Shown: positions 24,965 through 32,544, counted from the stretch's first letter. The stretch is 64,000 nucleotides of DNA from Mucilaginibacter sp. Bleaf8 (GCF_018390515.1 NZ_JAHBBK010000001.1:744001-808000); one strand, 5' to 3'. The notes: generated by a model not told the origin, from the letters alone. Numbers and translations: made by a program.

Positions 24965-25246
24965 ATGAAAAACTATTTTAAAGCTGGTTTAGTACTCATT
25001 GCAGCCGCATCATTTGCAGCCTGTAATGGTGATGGCAACAAAGCTATAACCGATTCGACCTCGGTTGATTCATCAACTTCTGTGAAAACCACCATTGATA
25101 CCGTGGCCCATACAGACAGCTCACAGATGGATACTACCATGAAAGCCGATACATCAGCTATGGGCAGCAGCACGACTACTGATACAGCTTCAAAGACAGT
25201 GACTAAAAAAACTGTTGTTAAAAAATCAACAACTAAACAGCAGTAA
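24965..25246 (+). CDS. Tiny Ser/Thr/Asp-rich lipoprotein 3 of the array
   Basis: A 93-residue lipoprotein with signal peptide ending in AACNG (Cys20). The middle is Ser/Thr/Asp-rich with four D-S/T-[AILMTV] sequons (DST, DTV, DTT, DTA). Unlike the other members it ends in a basic segment rich in Lys, Thr and Val (TKKTVVKKSTTKQQ), which could bind an anionic surface such as LPS, peptidoglycan teichoic-like polymer or nucleic acid. Function is unknown. Confidence 0.8.
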   Translation: MKNYFKAGLVLIAAASFAACNGDGNKAITDSTSVDSSTSVKTTIDTVAHTDSSQMDTTMKADTSAMGSSTTTDTASKTVTKKTVVKKSTTKQQ

Positions 25247-25299
25247 ATCAATCACTTTTATAGCATTTAAAAGTTTTTTTAATTTTTTTTCAAAAACCC

Positions 25300-25306
25300 G
25301 GGTTAC
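25300..25306 (+). promoter_or_regulatory. GGGTTAC element upstream of lipoprotein 4
   Basis: The sequence GGGTTACCTTTT followed by CAA matches GGGTTACTTTTT followed by AAA upstream of lipoprotein 1 (24420). It lies 66 bases before the ATG at 25366 and suggests a common regulator with the sigma operon. Confidence 0.35.
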
Positions 25307-25365
25307 CTTTTCAATATACCGGTATTAAAGAGAAACTATTAATCACTTATTAAAAGGAATTAACA

Positions 25366-25587
25366 ATGAAAAATGCATTCAAATTCGGTTTCGTAGCTTT
25401 AGCTATCTCTATGTCAATGGTTGCCTGCAAAGGTTCTGGTTCATCTAACGGTGGTGATTCAACTGCTGATACTACTGTTTCAACTACCACTACTACTACT
25501 GATTCAGTTAAAACTGATTCAACTGGTGCTGCTACTGACACTGCTGCTGCTTCAACTACTACTACCGATACTACTAAAAAAATGTAA
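25366..25587 (+). CDS. Tiny Ser/Thr/Asp-rich lipoprotein 4 of the array
   Basis: A 73-residue lipoprotein with Cys21 after SMSMVA. The mature part is almost wholly Thr, Ser, Asp, Ala and Gly, with six D-S/T-[AILMTV] sequons (DST twice, DTT twice, DSV, DTA), the highest density in the array. A purine-rich AAAAGGAATT precedes the ATG and could act as a weak ribosome binding site. A separate upstream GGGTTAC element suggests its own promoter. It ends at a very strong hairpin. Confidence 0.82.
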   Translation: MKNAFKFGFVALAISMSMVACKGSGSSNGGDSTADTTVSTTTTTTDSVKTDSTGAATDTAAASTTTTDTTKKM

Positions 25588-25594
25588 TATCGCT

Positions 25595-25651
25595 GTTACA
25601 GCAAATAAAAAAGCCCTGATATTTTATCAGGGCTTTTTTATTTGCTGTAAC
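25595..25651. terminator. Exceptionally long perfect bidirectional terminator
   Basis: Perfect 27-base arms (25595-25621 and 25625-25651) around a TTT loop. The inner part AAAAAAGCCCTGAT/ATCAGGGCTTTTTT has flanking A- and T-tracts, so it terminates both converging lipoprotein genes. Its last base is 8 bases from the stop of the minus-strand gene. Confidence 0.85.
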
Positions 25652-25658
25652 TTTTATT

Positions 25659-25970
25659 TTATAGTTTAGTTTTCAGCGAGTCTTGGTGAGCTTCACCGGC
25701 TGTATCAGTTTTAGCAGCGGTTGAGGCAGGGGTTTCCATAGTGGTTTTGCTGCTTGCTCTACCTTTTATCATGGTAGTACCGCCAGATGCGCTGTTATCT
25801 ACTACAGTAGCACCACCTAACTCAGTTGTGGTTTTTGAAGTATCTATCGGATTGGGAGCCTCGATATTTTTAACTGAATCAACAGCATCTTTGCTTGAAT
25901 TACCAGCGTCGCAGGCTTGCAACAGTGACGCACTGCCGGCCAGCATCATTATAAAAATTACTTTTTTCAT
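25659..25970 (-). CDS. Small Ser/Thr-rich lipoprotein 5, converging on the array
   Basis: A 103-residue lipoprotein (signal peptide ending SLLQAC, Cys20) with a disordered Ser/Thr/Lys/Asp-rich tail. It has three D-S/T-[AILMTV] sequons (DSV, DTA, DSL) and a slightly more complex middle (ELGGATVVDNSASGGTTMIKGR). It belongs to the same compositional class as the four plus-strand lipoproteins but is more diverged. Function is unknown. Confidence 0.78.
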   Translation of the reverse strand: MKKVIFIMMLAGSASLLQACDAGNSSKDAVDSVKNIEAPNPIDTSKTTTELGGATVVDNSASGGTTMIKGRASSKTTMETPASTAAKTDTAGEAHQDSLKTKL

Positions 25971-26077
25971 TAAAGCTTTTGTTTGGTGACTTTTTGTTTA
26001 TTAACAGCTGTAAATGCTTTGTTCTTATTGACGGGCTAATATACGAATAAGATATAGGCTGTTGACGCGTAAAAGCA

Positions 26078-26115
26078 AAAAAGGCACCCTGAAACGAATC
26101 AGCATGCCCTTTTTG
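26078..26115 (-). terminator. Intrinsic terminator of the DUF2383 gene
   Basis: Read on the minus strand, a GGGCA/TGCC stem with one bulge and flanking A- and T-tracts lies about 20 bases after the DUF2383 stop and ends in a run of Ts. Confidence 0.45.
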
Positions 26116-26136
26116 ATAGGATGTAAGCAGTAGTGA

Positions 26137-26601
26137 TTACGACTCTTGTTTAGCCAGATCACGCAATTGCTTCACCTTATCATGTGCCGCTTTCAAATTA
26201 ACCTCTTGGTTGGTTAATATTTCTTTAATGTAAGCAGGCAAATGCTCCTCTGCCAAAGCCGATTTGTAAGCTTTCTGAGTTGCATCTTCGCCAAACTCAC
26301 ATTCTTCCAGCACGCTTTTTGTTGTATGGCCGGTAAAGAAAGTTTTTAAATTAATCCAGGTACGGTGTATATCTCCGCTGGTTGAGGTGGTATTCTCAAT
26401 GTCGCGCGCAAACGCCTGCACCTCGGTAGCCAGTGCCAGTTTAAACTGATGGCTGTCGCCAATAAAGCTGGTAAACAGTTGTTTCAGTTCGGTTTGCTCT
26501 TCTGGCGTTTCTTTGATAGCACGCTCATAGCCTTGTATCCGGTCGTTGTGAATCTTAATCAGATCATTTAATGTTTCAACGGTATTTTGCGTAGTTTCCA
26601 T
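26137..26601 (-). CDS. PA2169/DUF2383 family four-helix-bundle protein
   Basis: This 154-residue soluble protein has the start ETLNDLIKIHNDRIQGYERAIKE and the central RTWINLKTFFTGHTTKSVLEECEFGEDATQKAYKSAL block (about 80-117) of the DUF2383/PA2169 family. These proteins have a ferritin-like four-helix bundle fold and are often linked to general stress. The role is unproven. It is transcribed on its own and sits with the small envelope proteins of this region. Confidence 0.85.
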   Translation of the reverse strand: METTQNTVETLNDLIKIHNDRIQGYERAIKETPEEQTELKQLFTSFIGDSHQFKLALATEVQAFARDIENTTSTSGDIHRTWINLKTFFTGHTTKSVLEECEFGEDATQKAYKSALAEEHLPAYIKEILTNQEVNLKAAHDKVKQLRDLAKQES

Positions 26602-26676
26602 AGATATTTTTATTGGTATCGGTTAACAATCAATTACTAAACTAATCCGCCTGGCAAATATCCAGGCGGCGTATAT

Positions 26677-26850
26677 TTATGAGCGACCGCCCCCTCTGAA
26701 CATATTAATAATCCAGATGATAACGAATATCACAACAACAACAGCGATGATACCCACTACAAAGCCGGCTTTAAATATACCTTTGATAGCCTCACAGCTA
26801 CTTAACGTAGTAACCAGCAGGGCCAATGCGAATAAATGGACTTTTTTCAT
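26677..26850 (-). CDS. 57-residue lipoprotein with transmembrane segment
   Basis: A short gene coding for a signal peptide with lipobox LSSC (Cys19), a linker EAIKGIFKAGFVVG, a strongly hydrophobic segment at about 31-50 and a short basic Gly-rich tail (FRGGGRS). Small proteins of this pattern are common in Bacteroidota next to stress genes; some carry an unsupported phosphatidate cytidylyltransferase label. Being both lipidated and membrane-spanning, it would sit in the inner membrane. The reading frame, signal peptide and Bacteroidota pattern support reality; function is unknown. Confidence 0.7.
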   Translation of the reverse strand: MKKVHLFALALLVTTLSSCEAIKGIFKAGFVVGIIAVVVVIFVIIWIINMFRGGGRS

Positions 26851-26968
26851 GAATAGATGTTTTTAAGGTAGATAGATAATGTATTATAAACTGCTTACAT
26901 AAAGTTTAAATCACTTTTTTTGTTTTAAAGATTATGTCTTGCAGATAATTTTTTATTTAGATATCGAA

Positions 26969-27454
26969 TTACAAAAAGTCCTCAACCTTTTGTTTTACCT
27001 GCTCGCCTTTGCTGGCTGTTGATTTTTCGAGCAGCTTAGCTACGGCTGATGATACCAACCCTCCGGCAAAATAATATAAAACCGACAGCAACTGGGTTTC
27101 AGCAGTTCGGTTACTATGCTTTTTGTTGAGGCCCATTGGTCCGGGTAAAAGCACTGCACCAAGGCCAGCCGCCAAACCAAGCGCCGATCCTTTAAGCCAG
27201 GTTTTGTTTTTGCCCACTCCGGCCAAACTGTAATAAACGCCATTGCTGAAAATATCGCCAGCCATAGTTATATAATACAATTTATCTTCCTGGGGTGACG
27301 CAACACCGGCTTTCTGCAAAATCTTGGTGATCGATTCCATACCCAGTAAATCCATACGCGGAGCATTTTCATCTCTACGCTTTATATATTGGTGCAGGGC
27401 GGTAATAGCACATGCTGCAGTAAAACCGCCTGCTATAGCATTCAAAAGTTTCAT
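26969..27454 (-). CDS. Conserved hypothetical membrane-associated protein
   Basis: This 161-residue protein has hydrophobic segments at about 5-20, 92-108 and 128-145 and Gly/Ala-rich helices (GSALGLAAGLGAVLLPGPMG). The N-terminus MKLLNAIAGGFTAACAITALHQ looks like a membrane helix and not a cleaved signal. It resembles small uncharacterised membrane proteins of Bacteroidota stress islands. I do not recognise a function. It is divergent from the ABC ATPase gene. Confidence 0.7.
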   Translation of the reverse strand: MKLLNAIAGGFTAACAITALHQYIKRRDENAPRMDLLGMESITKILQKAGVASPQEDKLYYITMAGDIFSNGVYYSLAGVGKNKTWLKGSALGLAAGLGAVLLPGPMGLNKKHSNRTAETQLLSVLYYFAGGLVSSAVAKLLEKSTASKGEQVKQKVEDFL

Positions 27455-27549
27455 ATAGTTACTTTCATTAGTTCTTTACTTAAAATGCTTAAATCATTCA
27501 ATTTGTTCGATGCCTGTTAATAATATGTGTCTTTTTTCGTTGTACTTGA

Positions 27550-27557
27550 TACATTTG
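27550..27557 (+). promoter_or_regulatory. Predicted -7 element TACATTTG for the ABC ATPase gene
   Basis: Exact TAnnTTTG lying 18 bases before the ATG at 27576. It falls inside the longer in-frame extension that begins at 27510, so it supports the shorter start. Confidence 0.5.
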
Positions 27558-27575
27558 CTTTTACACATCACTGCC

Positions 27576-29045
27576 ATGCCACTGTTATCTATCAAAAATG
27601 CCATTGTCAAACAAGGCGGAAATATCATACTGAAAGACATAAGCTTTACACTAAGACCTGGTGAAAACTGGGCTTTAACGGGCGCTAGCGGTTCTGGTAA
27701 AACGGCTTTGTTACACACCATAACCGGCCGCTTGCCTATAAATGGCGGCACTATTGAGCGCAATTTAGAAGCTGGCATCATCAAACCCAGGCACAAACCC
27801 ATTGCTTTGGTTGATGCTAAGCATCATTTCCGAAATTCTTCGAACACTACCGATTTTTATTATCAACAGCGCTATAACGCTTCTGAATCGGATGAAGGCC
27901 AAACCGTAAGACAGCATTTAACCGAATTAAGCGATACAAGCCGATTGATAGCTTTTTGGACGATTGAGAAAGTGGTTGACCGCCTAATGCTGGATCACTT
28001 GCTCGACAAGCAGCTTATCAAACTATCCAACGGTGAAACTAAACGGCTGATGCTGGCAGCGGCCATTGTAAAAAACCCGGTACTACTACTTTTAGACAAC
28101 CCGCTTACCGGGCTGGATATACAAACCCGTGCATTTTTTACCCGCCTCATAGATGAAATTATTGTTTCGGGTATTACTGTTATCATGACCGCCAGCACAC
28201 CTGAGCTGCCCGCCGGTATTACCCAGATTGCCCATTTAGAAAACGGCAGCATAGCAGGTACCTACCCTATCCGTGAATTTGTGTGGCCGCAAAAAGAAGC
28301 AGATCAAACGCCTGCAATTAACGAAGCACTGATTAACGATTTGGTAAACCGAACGCCTGCGCCTGTCTTTCAAGATATTGTGAAGATGAAGGATGTAACG
28401 GTGAAATATGGCGACAATTTAATTTTAGACAACGTAAACTGGCATATTAAACCCGGCGACCACTGCGCATTGCTTGGTCCTAACGGTGCCGGAAAATCTA
28501 CTTTGTTGAGTTTGATTAATGGCGATAATCCGCAAGCCTATGCTAACGATATTGTTTTATTTGACCGTAAACGCGGCAGCGGCGAAAGCATATGGGATAT
28601 AAAAAATAAAACAGGTTATGTATCTCCCGAACTATACCAATATTTTCCGGCGGATAGCTCGGGGTTGCAGGTAATCGAATCTGGATTTTATGATACGCTG
28701 GGGCTCTTCAGGCCCAGCCAACCATCTAGGCAGGCGCTGGCTATGCAGTGGATGGAGGTTCTTGAAATCAAGCCCTATGCCCGGCAGCTACTCAAAAACA
28801 TGCCCGCAAGTGCCCAACGTTTGTGCTTACTGGCACGTGCATTGGTTAAGAACCCGGCATTGCTTATTTTGGATGAGCCCTGTCAGGGAATGGACGAGCA
28901 TCAGCGCCTGCAATTCAAGAACATGATAGATACCATTTGCCGCGTTAGTTCAGTAACCTTAATTTACGTAACCCATTATCAGCAAGAAATACCCAACTGC
29001 GTAGATAAGGTATTGAAGCTGGATAAAGGAATTGTGGTAAGTTAA
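27576..29045 (+). CDS. Stand-alone dual-ATPase ABC protein (ModF-like)
   Basis: This 489-residue soluble protein has two ABC ATPase domains and no membrane domain. NBD1: Walker A GASGSGKT (36-43), signature LSNGE (about 150), Walker B LLLLDNPLTGLD (about 170). NBD2: Walker A GPNGAGKST (about 300), signature replaced by PASAQ (about 410), Walker B LLILDEPCQGMD (about 430). The catalytic Glu of NBD1 is Asn and the signature of NBD2 is lost, so one composite site is degenerate and the other intact. The layout resembles ModF/PhrA-type proteins. No permease gene is adjacent. The start is chosen at MPLLSIKNAIV. Confidence 0.88.
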   Translation: MPLLSIKNAIVKQGGNIILKDISFTLRPGENWALTGASGSGKTALLHTITGRLPINGGTIERNLEAGIIKPRHKPIALVDAKHHFRNSSNTTDFYYQQRYNASESDEGQTVRQHLTELSDTSRLIAFWTIEKVVDRLMLDHLLDKQLIKLSNGETKRLMLAAAIVKNPVLLLLDNPLTGLDIQTRAFFTRLIDEIIVSGITVIMTASTPELPAGITQIAHLENGSIAGTYPIREFVWPQKEADQTPAINEALINDLVNRTPAPVFQDIVKMKDVTVKYGDNLILDNVNWHIKPGDHCALLGPNGAGKSTLLSLINGDNPQAYANDIVLFDRKRGSGESIWDIKNKTGYVSPELYQYFPADSSGLQVIESGFYDTLGLFRPSQPSRQALAMQWMEVLEIKPYARQLLKNMPASAQRLCLLARALVKNPALLILDEPCQGMDEHQRLQFKNMIDTICRVSSVTLIYVTHYQQEIPNCVDKVLKLDKGIVVS

Positions 29046-29115
29046 TCCGTTCATCAACACATTATCATATTCATTGCGGATGCCTGTTGCCACGCTTAAT
29101 TTAACTATTTACCTG

Positions 29116-29123
29116 TATCTTTG
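29116..29123 (+). promoter_or_regulatory. Predicted -7 element TATCTTTG for mqnC
   Basis: Exact TAnnTTTG ending 5 bases before the mqnC ATG, implying an almost leaderless mRNA. Confidence 0.5.
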
Positions 29124-29128
29124 CCTGT

Positions 29129-30253
29129 ATGAACACTGCTGATTTACTGCAACGCGCGCTTCAGTTCGACTTTTTAAGTATTGAAGAAGGCGTTTACCTG
29201 TATCACAATGCTCCTACTGCAGAGCTGATGTATGTAGCCAACGAGCTGCGCAAGATACAGGTGCCGCATGGTAAGGTTACCTGGCAGATTGACCGTAACG
29301 TAAACACTACCAACGTATGTATTGCAAACTGTAAGTTTTGCAACTTTTTCAGACGGCCGGGCCACGAGGAAAGCTACATTACCGATATCGAAACCTACAA
29401 GCAAAAGATTGAAGAAACCTTTAAATATGGCGGTGATCAGTTGCTGCTGCAAGGCGGCCACCACCCAGATTTAGGATTATCATTTTATACTGATTTATTT
29501 AAGAAGTTAAAAGAGCTTTATCCAACGCTCAAGTTGCACTCGCTTGGTCCGCCCGAAATTGCGCACGTAGCCAAGCTCGAAAACATGAGCCATATTGACG
29601 TATTAAGGGCCATGAAAGAATCTGGTTTAGATTCTTTACCTGGCGCTGGTGCCGAGATTTTGAACGACCGGGTGCGCCGCTTAATATCAAAAGGCAAATG
29701 CGGCGGCAAAGAGTGGCTGGATGTAATGCGTGCCGCTCACCAAATAAACTTGCCAACATCGGCTACGATGATGTTTGGCCATGTGGAAACTATTCAGGAG
29801 CGGTTTGAGCACTTGGTGTGGATACGCCAGGTACAATCAGAAAAACCAGAAGGACATCATGGTTTTATCGCCTTTATTCCATGGCCTTTTCAGGATGACG
29901 GTACGCTTTTGCGCAAAGTACGCGGTATTACCAACAACGTTACCGGCGATGAGTATATCCGCATGATTGCGCTTAGCCGCATAATGCTGCCCAACATTAA
30001 AAACATCCAGGCATCATGGCTAACGGTCGGCAAGCAGGTAGCACAAATATGTCTGCACGCCGGCGCCAATGATTTTGGCTCCATTATGATTGAGGAAAAC
30101 GTGGTATCGGCAGCAGGTGCACCGCACCGGTTTACTGCAAAAGGAATTCAAAATTCAATTGCAGAAGCCGGCTTTGAGCCCCAACTGCGTAATCAAAAAT
30201 ACGAATGGCGGGAGCTACCCGTACAGATTGAAGAACAGGTTATCAATTATTAG
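29129..30253 (+). CDS. mqnC: Cyclic dehypoxanthinyl futalosine synthase (radical SAM)
   Basis: This 374-residue radical SAM enzyme converts dehypoxanthine futalosine into its cyclic form in the futalosine route to menaquinone. The [4Fe-4S] motif is CIANCKFCNF (about 65-74, CxxxCxxC), followed by GGDQLLLQGGHHPDLGL and LHSLGPPEI blocks typical of MqnC; MqnE has a different cluster context. The family assignment is good, with MqnE the main alternative. The other mqn genes are not in the window. It ends at a strong terminator. Confidence 0.9.
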   Translation: MNTADLLQRALQFDFLSIEEGVYLYHNAPTAELMYVANELRKIQVPHGKVTWQIDRNVNTTNVCIANCKFCNFFRRPGHEESYITDIETYKQKIEETFKYGGDQLLLQGGHHPDLGLSFYTDLFKKLKELYPTLKLHSLGPPEIAHVAKLENMSHIDVLRAMKESGLDSLPGAGAEILNDRVRRLISKGKCGGKEWLDVMRAAHQINLPTSATMMFGHVETIQERFEHLVWIRQVQSEKPEGHHGFIAFIPWPFQDDGTLLRKVRGITNNVTGDEYIRMIALSRIMLPNIKNIQASWLTVGKQVAQICLHAGANDFGSIMIEENVVSAAGAPHRFTAKGIQNSIAEAGFEPQLRNQKYEWRELPVQIEEQVINY

Positions 30254-30265
30254 TGATAGCTATAA

Positions 30266-30305
30266 AATAGAAAAGGGCTTTGCAAATGCAAAGCCCTTTT
30301 CTATT
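30266..30305. terminator. Bidirectional terminator after mqnC
   Basis: Perfect 19-base arms (30266-30284 and 30287-30305; core AAAAGGGCTTTGCA) separated by AA, with flanking A/T runs, lie between converging mqnC and a ferritin-like gene. Confidence 0.85.
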
Positions 30306-30319
30306 ATACATGATCTTGC

Positions 30320-31150
30320 TTACTTAGCTAAGAATAATTTAACAATGTTTGTTACATTTTCCTTAGTGTTTGGCTCGTCATAAGCTTCAGTTACCATGTT
30401 AGCAGTAGCATTACCTGATGCACCTGGTAAGGTGGTTAAGTTAACGCCGCCTTGAGTTACATTATCTTCACCGGCATATACAAGCGCAACCGGAGCCGCT
30501 GGAATACCACTGGTTACACCAGTAATCCAAGGCTTAACCGCTACACCTCTTCTTTGTCTTAAATAACGTAAGTGAGCTGCATGGCGACCTTCCACCGAGT
30601 GGATATTTAAGGCTGCTGTTAAAATAGCCGGAGCACTCATCAAGGCAGGTGCCTGTCCTTTGTAAGCTCTAACACCATTATCCTCAAAAGCTTGAGCTAA
30701 TGCCAGGAAGGTATCATAACCAACACTGTCATTTCTGGTTAAATCGGCAAAGGTACCGCCTGCTGTATAATCAAATTTAGGCTCAGAAATTGCGGCACTA
30801 CCTAAGTTTTGCAGCAAAAACTTCTTGTGGTTGTTTTCATCAACGCGAATCAATTCAATACCCGGACGATCGCCTGAAGGAATATTTGAACGTTGACCAT
30901 AGGTATTGTAATATGTAGATTCTAAATATTCAGCGGTAAGTGCAAAATTCAACACTTCAATGACTTGTGGTGAAAGTGCCTGTCCGTAAGCTTTTTTTAC
31001 CAGTGTGCTGAATACAAATGGCATAGCAGCAACGGCCACTTTTGAACCAAAGCTGGTAATATTTTTAATGGCATCGCGGCGCGGACTAATTCTGTCTGCA
31101 AATTCCGGATCTGCCTGATTTATCTCATCAAATAAGTTCAGTAAGTTCAT
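30320..31150 (-). CDS. Tat-exported ferritin-like domain protein (second of pair)
   Basis: This 276-residue protein has a twin-arginine pattern SPRRDAIK at 22-29, followed by a hydrophobic stretch and a possible cleavage after AYGQA. The mature part is a ferritin-like four-helix bundle with a full set of di-iron ligand motifs: EYLE in the first helix, ExxH (ENNH), ED and a second ExxH (EGRH). The C-terminal 60 residues are a separate Val/Gly-rich extension. It probably binds iron in the periplasm; oxidase, storage or other function is open. Downstream partner of a homologous gene 24 bases away. Confidence 0.85.
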   Translation of the reverse strand: MNLLNLFDEINQADPEFADRISPRRDAIKNITSFGSKVAVAAMPFVFSTLVKKAYGQALSPQVIEVLNFALTAEYLESTYYNTYGQRSNIPSGDRPGIELIRVDENNHKKFLLQNLGSAAISEPKFDYTAGGTFADLTRNDSVGYDTFLALAQAFEDNGVRAYKGQAPALMSAPAILTAALNIHSVEGRHAAHLRYLRQRRGVAVKPWITGVTSGIPAAPVALVYAGEDNVTQGGVNLTTLPGASGNATANMVTEAYDEPNTKENVTNIVKLFLAK

Positions 31151-31174
31151 AATGTTGTTGTTTTAGATAGGTGA

Positions 31175-31867
31175 TTAATAAATGCCTAAAGATGGTGCTG
31201 CAATTTTTTTACCAGTAAGGAAAGTGTTTGCAATTGGCACAACTTCCTGAGGCGTTTTAGATTTTTCTAAGCTGGTGTTGGCAATATCAACAATCGTGTT
31301 ATCAACAAAAGAGTTGAATTGCAACAGGTTACGCACAGTGGCTGCATGGCGGGCTTCAACAGAAACAATTTTACCAGCCAAGGTTAGGTAATCTGCTGAC
31401 TTAATCATAGCACCTGCACCGTTATAAGCAGCTACACCCAAATCTTCAAACGCTTTAGCAGCAGAAAGCACACTGTTACGATTGTTAAAATCGATAGAGC
31501 TAAAATTTGGTGTTAAAGCTGGAATTGCACTTGAACTTAATGCCGCTTTGAATAATTCGCGGTGAGAAATCTCGTGATCACGAATGTCAGTCAGTAATGC
31601 TCTTTCCTCTGATGAAATATTAGCATAAAAATTTGCTGCGACCTGGGTATAAAAAGCTGCCTCTAATTGCTCAAGCGCATAAGCATAGTTTAAGATAGCG
31701 ATGTCACCTGATCCCAAATCCACGTGGTCGTCATCCACGTATTCTCTTTTTTTGCATGAAGCAGCGGTTGCTACCACACCAGCGGCCATAGCCCCTGCAC
31801 TGGCGAATTTCAAAAACGACCTTCTGGCCATTTGTCCACCCACAACGTTTTCTTGTGATGTTTTCAT
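31175..31867 (-). CDS. Tat-exported ferritin-like domain lipoprotein (first of pair)
   Basis: This 230-residue protein has a clear Tat signal (ARRSFLK, arginines 15-16) that ends in a lipobox-like TAASC (Cys38), so it is likely exported folded and lipidated. Four helices carry the ligand motifs LEQLEAAFY, ExxH (EISH), EDLG and ExxH (EARH) of di-iron ferritin-like proteins. Export by Tat suits a protein that acquires its metal in the cytosol. It forms an operon with the paralogue downstream. Confidence 0.87.
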   Translation of the reverse strand: MKTSQENVVGGQMARRSFLKFASAGAMAAGVVATAASCKKREYVDDDHVDLGSGDIAILNYAYALEQLEAAFYTQVAANFYANISSEERALLTDIRDHEISHRELFKAALSSSAIPALTPNFSSIDFNNRNSVLSAAKAFEDLGVAAYNGAGAMIKSADYLTLAGKIVSVEARHAATVRNLLQFNSFVDNTIVDIANTSLEKSKTPQEVVPIANTFLTGKKIAAPSLGIY

Positions 31868-31971
31868 AGATAAATTGTAATTGTTTTGAAAATAGATTTA
31901 CTATTGATTAATTTACTACAATCTACGGAGTTGTAAGTTTCTTAGTTTTTAACTTTGTTACTCCATTAAGC

Positions 31972-31979
31972 TATATTTG
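31972..31979 (+). promoter_or_regulatory. Predicted -7 element TATATTTG for scpB
   Basis: Exact TAnnTTTG ending 4 bases before the scpB ATG, implying a leaderless mRNA. Confidence 0.5.
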
Positions 31980-31983
31980 CTAA

Positions 31984-32544
31984 ATGCCAGAGATTGAACA
32001 ACATATCGAAGCTTTAATTTTTGCTTCTGAACAGGGTATCCGGGTAGAAGAAATTATATTTTGCCTGCAGGCTGCGCTGGGTACAGACATAGACGAAGAG
32101 GCAGTTTCAAACCATATAAGTAGCATTACTTCACGCTATCAAAATCCGGATTTAGCTATTGAACTAATCAAAATAAACAACGGTTACCAGTTCCTGACTA
32201 AAAAAGCGCATCACACCGTCATCAGCCAGTTGCAGTTGCAACGATCAAAAAAGAAGCTGAGCCAGGCAGCACTCGAAACATTGGCTATCATCGCCTACCG
32301 CCAACCTGTTACTAAGCTTGAGGTTGAACAGATTCGGGGTGTTAACTGCGACTACTCTATCCAGAAGCTTATGGAGAAGGAGCTGATTACGATATCGGGT
32401 AAGGCCGACACGGTTGGCAGACCCCTTTTGTATGCAACCAGCCATTTATTTGCTGATTATATGGGCATCAACAACATTAAAGATTTGCCACGCATAAGTG
32501 AGGTAGACGCATCTGCAAGCACCATTGGGCAGCAACAAGATTAA
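31984..32544 (+). CDS. scpB: SMC-Scp complex subunit ScpB
   Basis: This 186-residue winged-helix protein works with SMC and ScpA in chromosome condensation and segregation. Diagnostic blocks are IEQHIEALIFASEQGI at the N-terminus, LSQAALETLAIIAYRQPVTKLEVEQIRGV at about 97-125 and the ELITISGKADTVGRPLLYATS block near 138-158. scpA is not adjacent here. It is cytosolic, nucleoid-associated. A small charged protein gene follows. Confidence 0.95.
   Translation: MPEIEQHIEALIFASEQGIRVEEIIFCLQAALGTDIDEEAVSNHISSITSRYQNPDLAIELIKINNGYQFLTKKAHHTVISQLQLQRSKKKLSQAALETLAIIAYRQPVTKLEVEQIRGVNCDYSIQKLMEKELITISGKADTVGRPLLYATSHLFADYMGINNIKDLPRISEVDASASTIGQQQD

Noticed and set aside
24446..25251. Long minus-strand frames rich in Val, Ser and Glu opposite the lipoprotein array
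   Set aside because: They are the mirror of the Thr/Ser/Asp-rich codons of the lipoprotein genes; no start signal or conserved features.
27510..27575. 22-residue extension of the ABC ATPase with hydrophobic residues
   Set aside because: A perfect -7 box lies inside it, and the ABC domain starts at MPLLSIKN.
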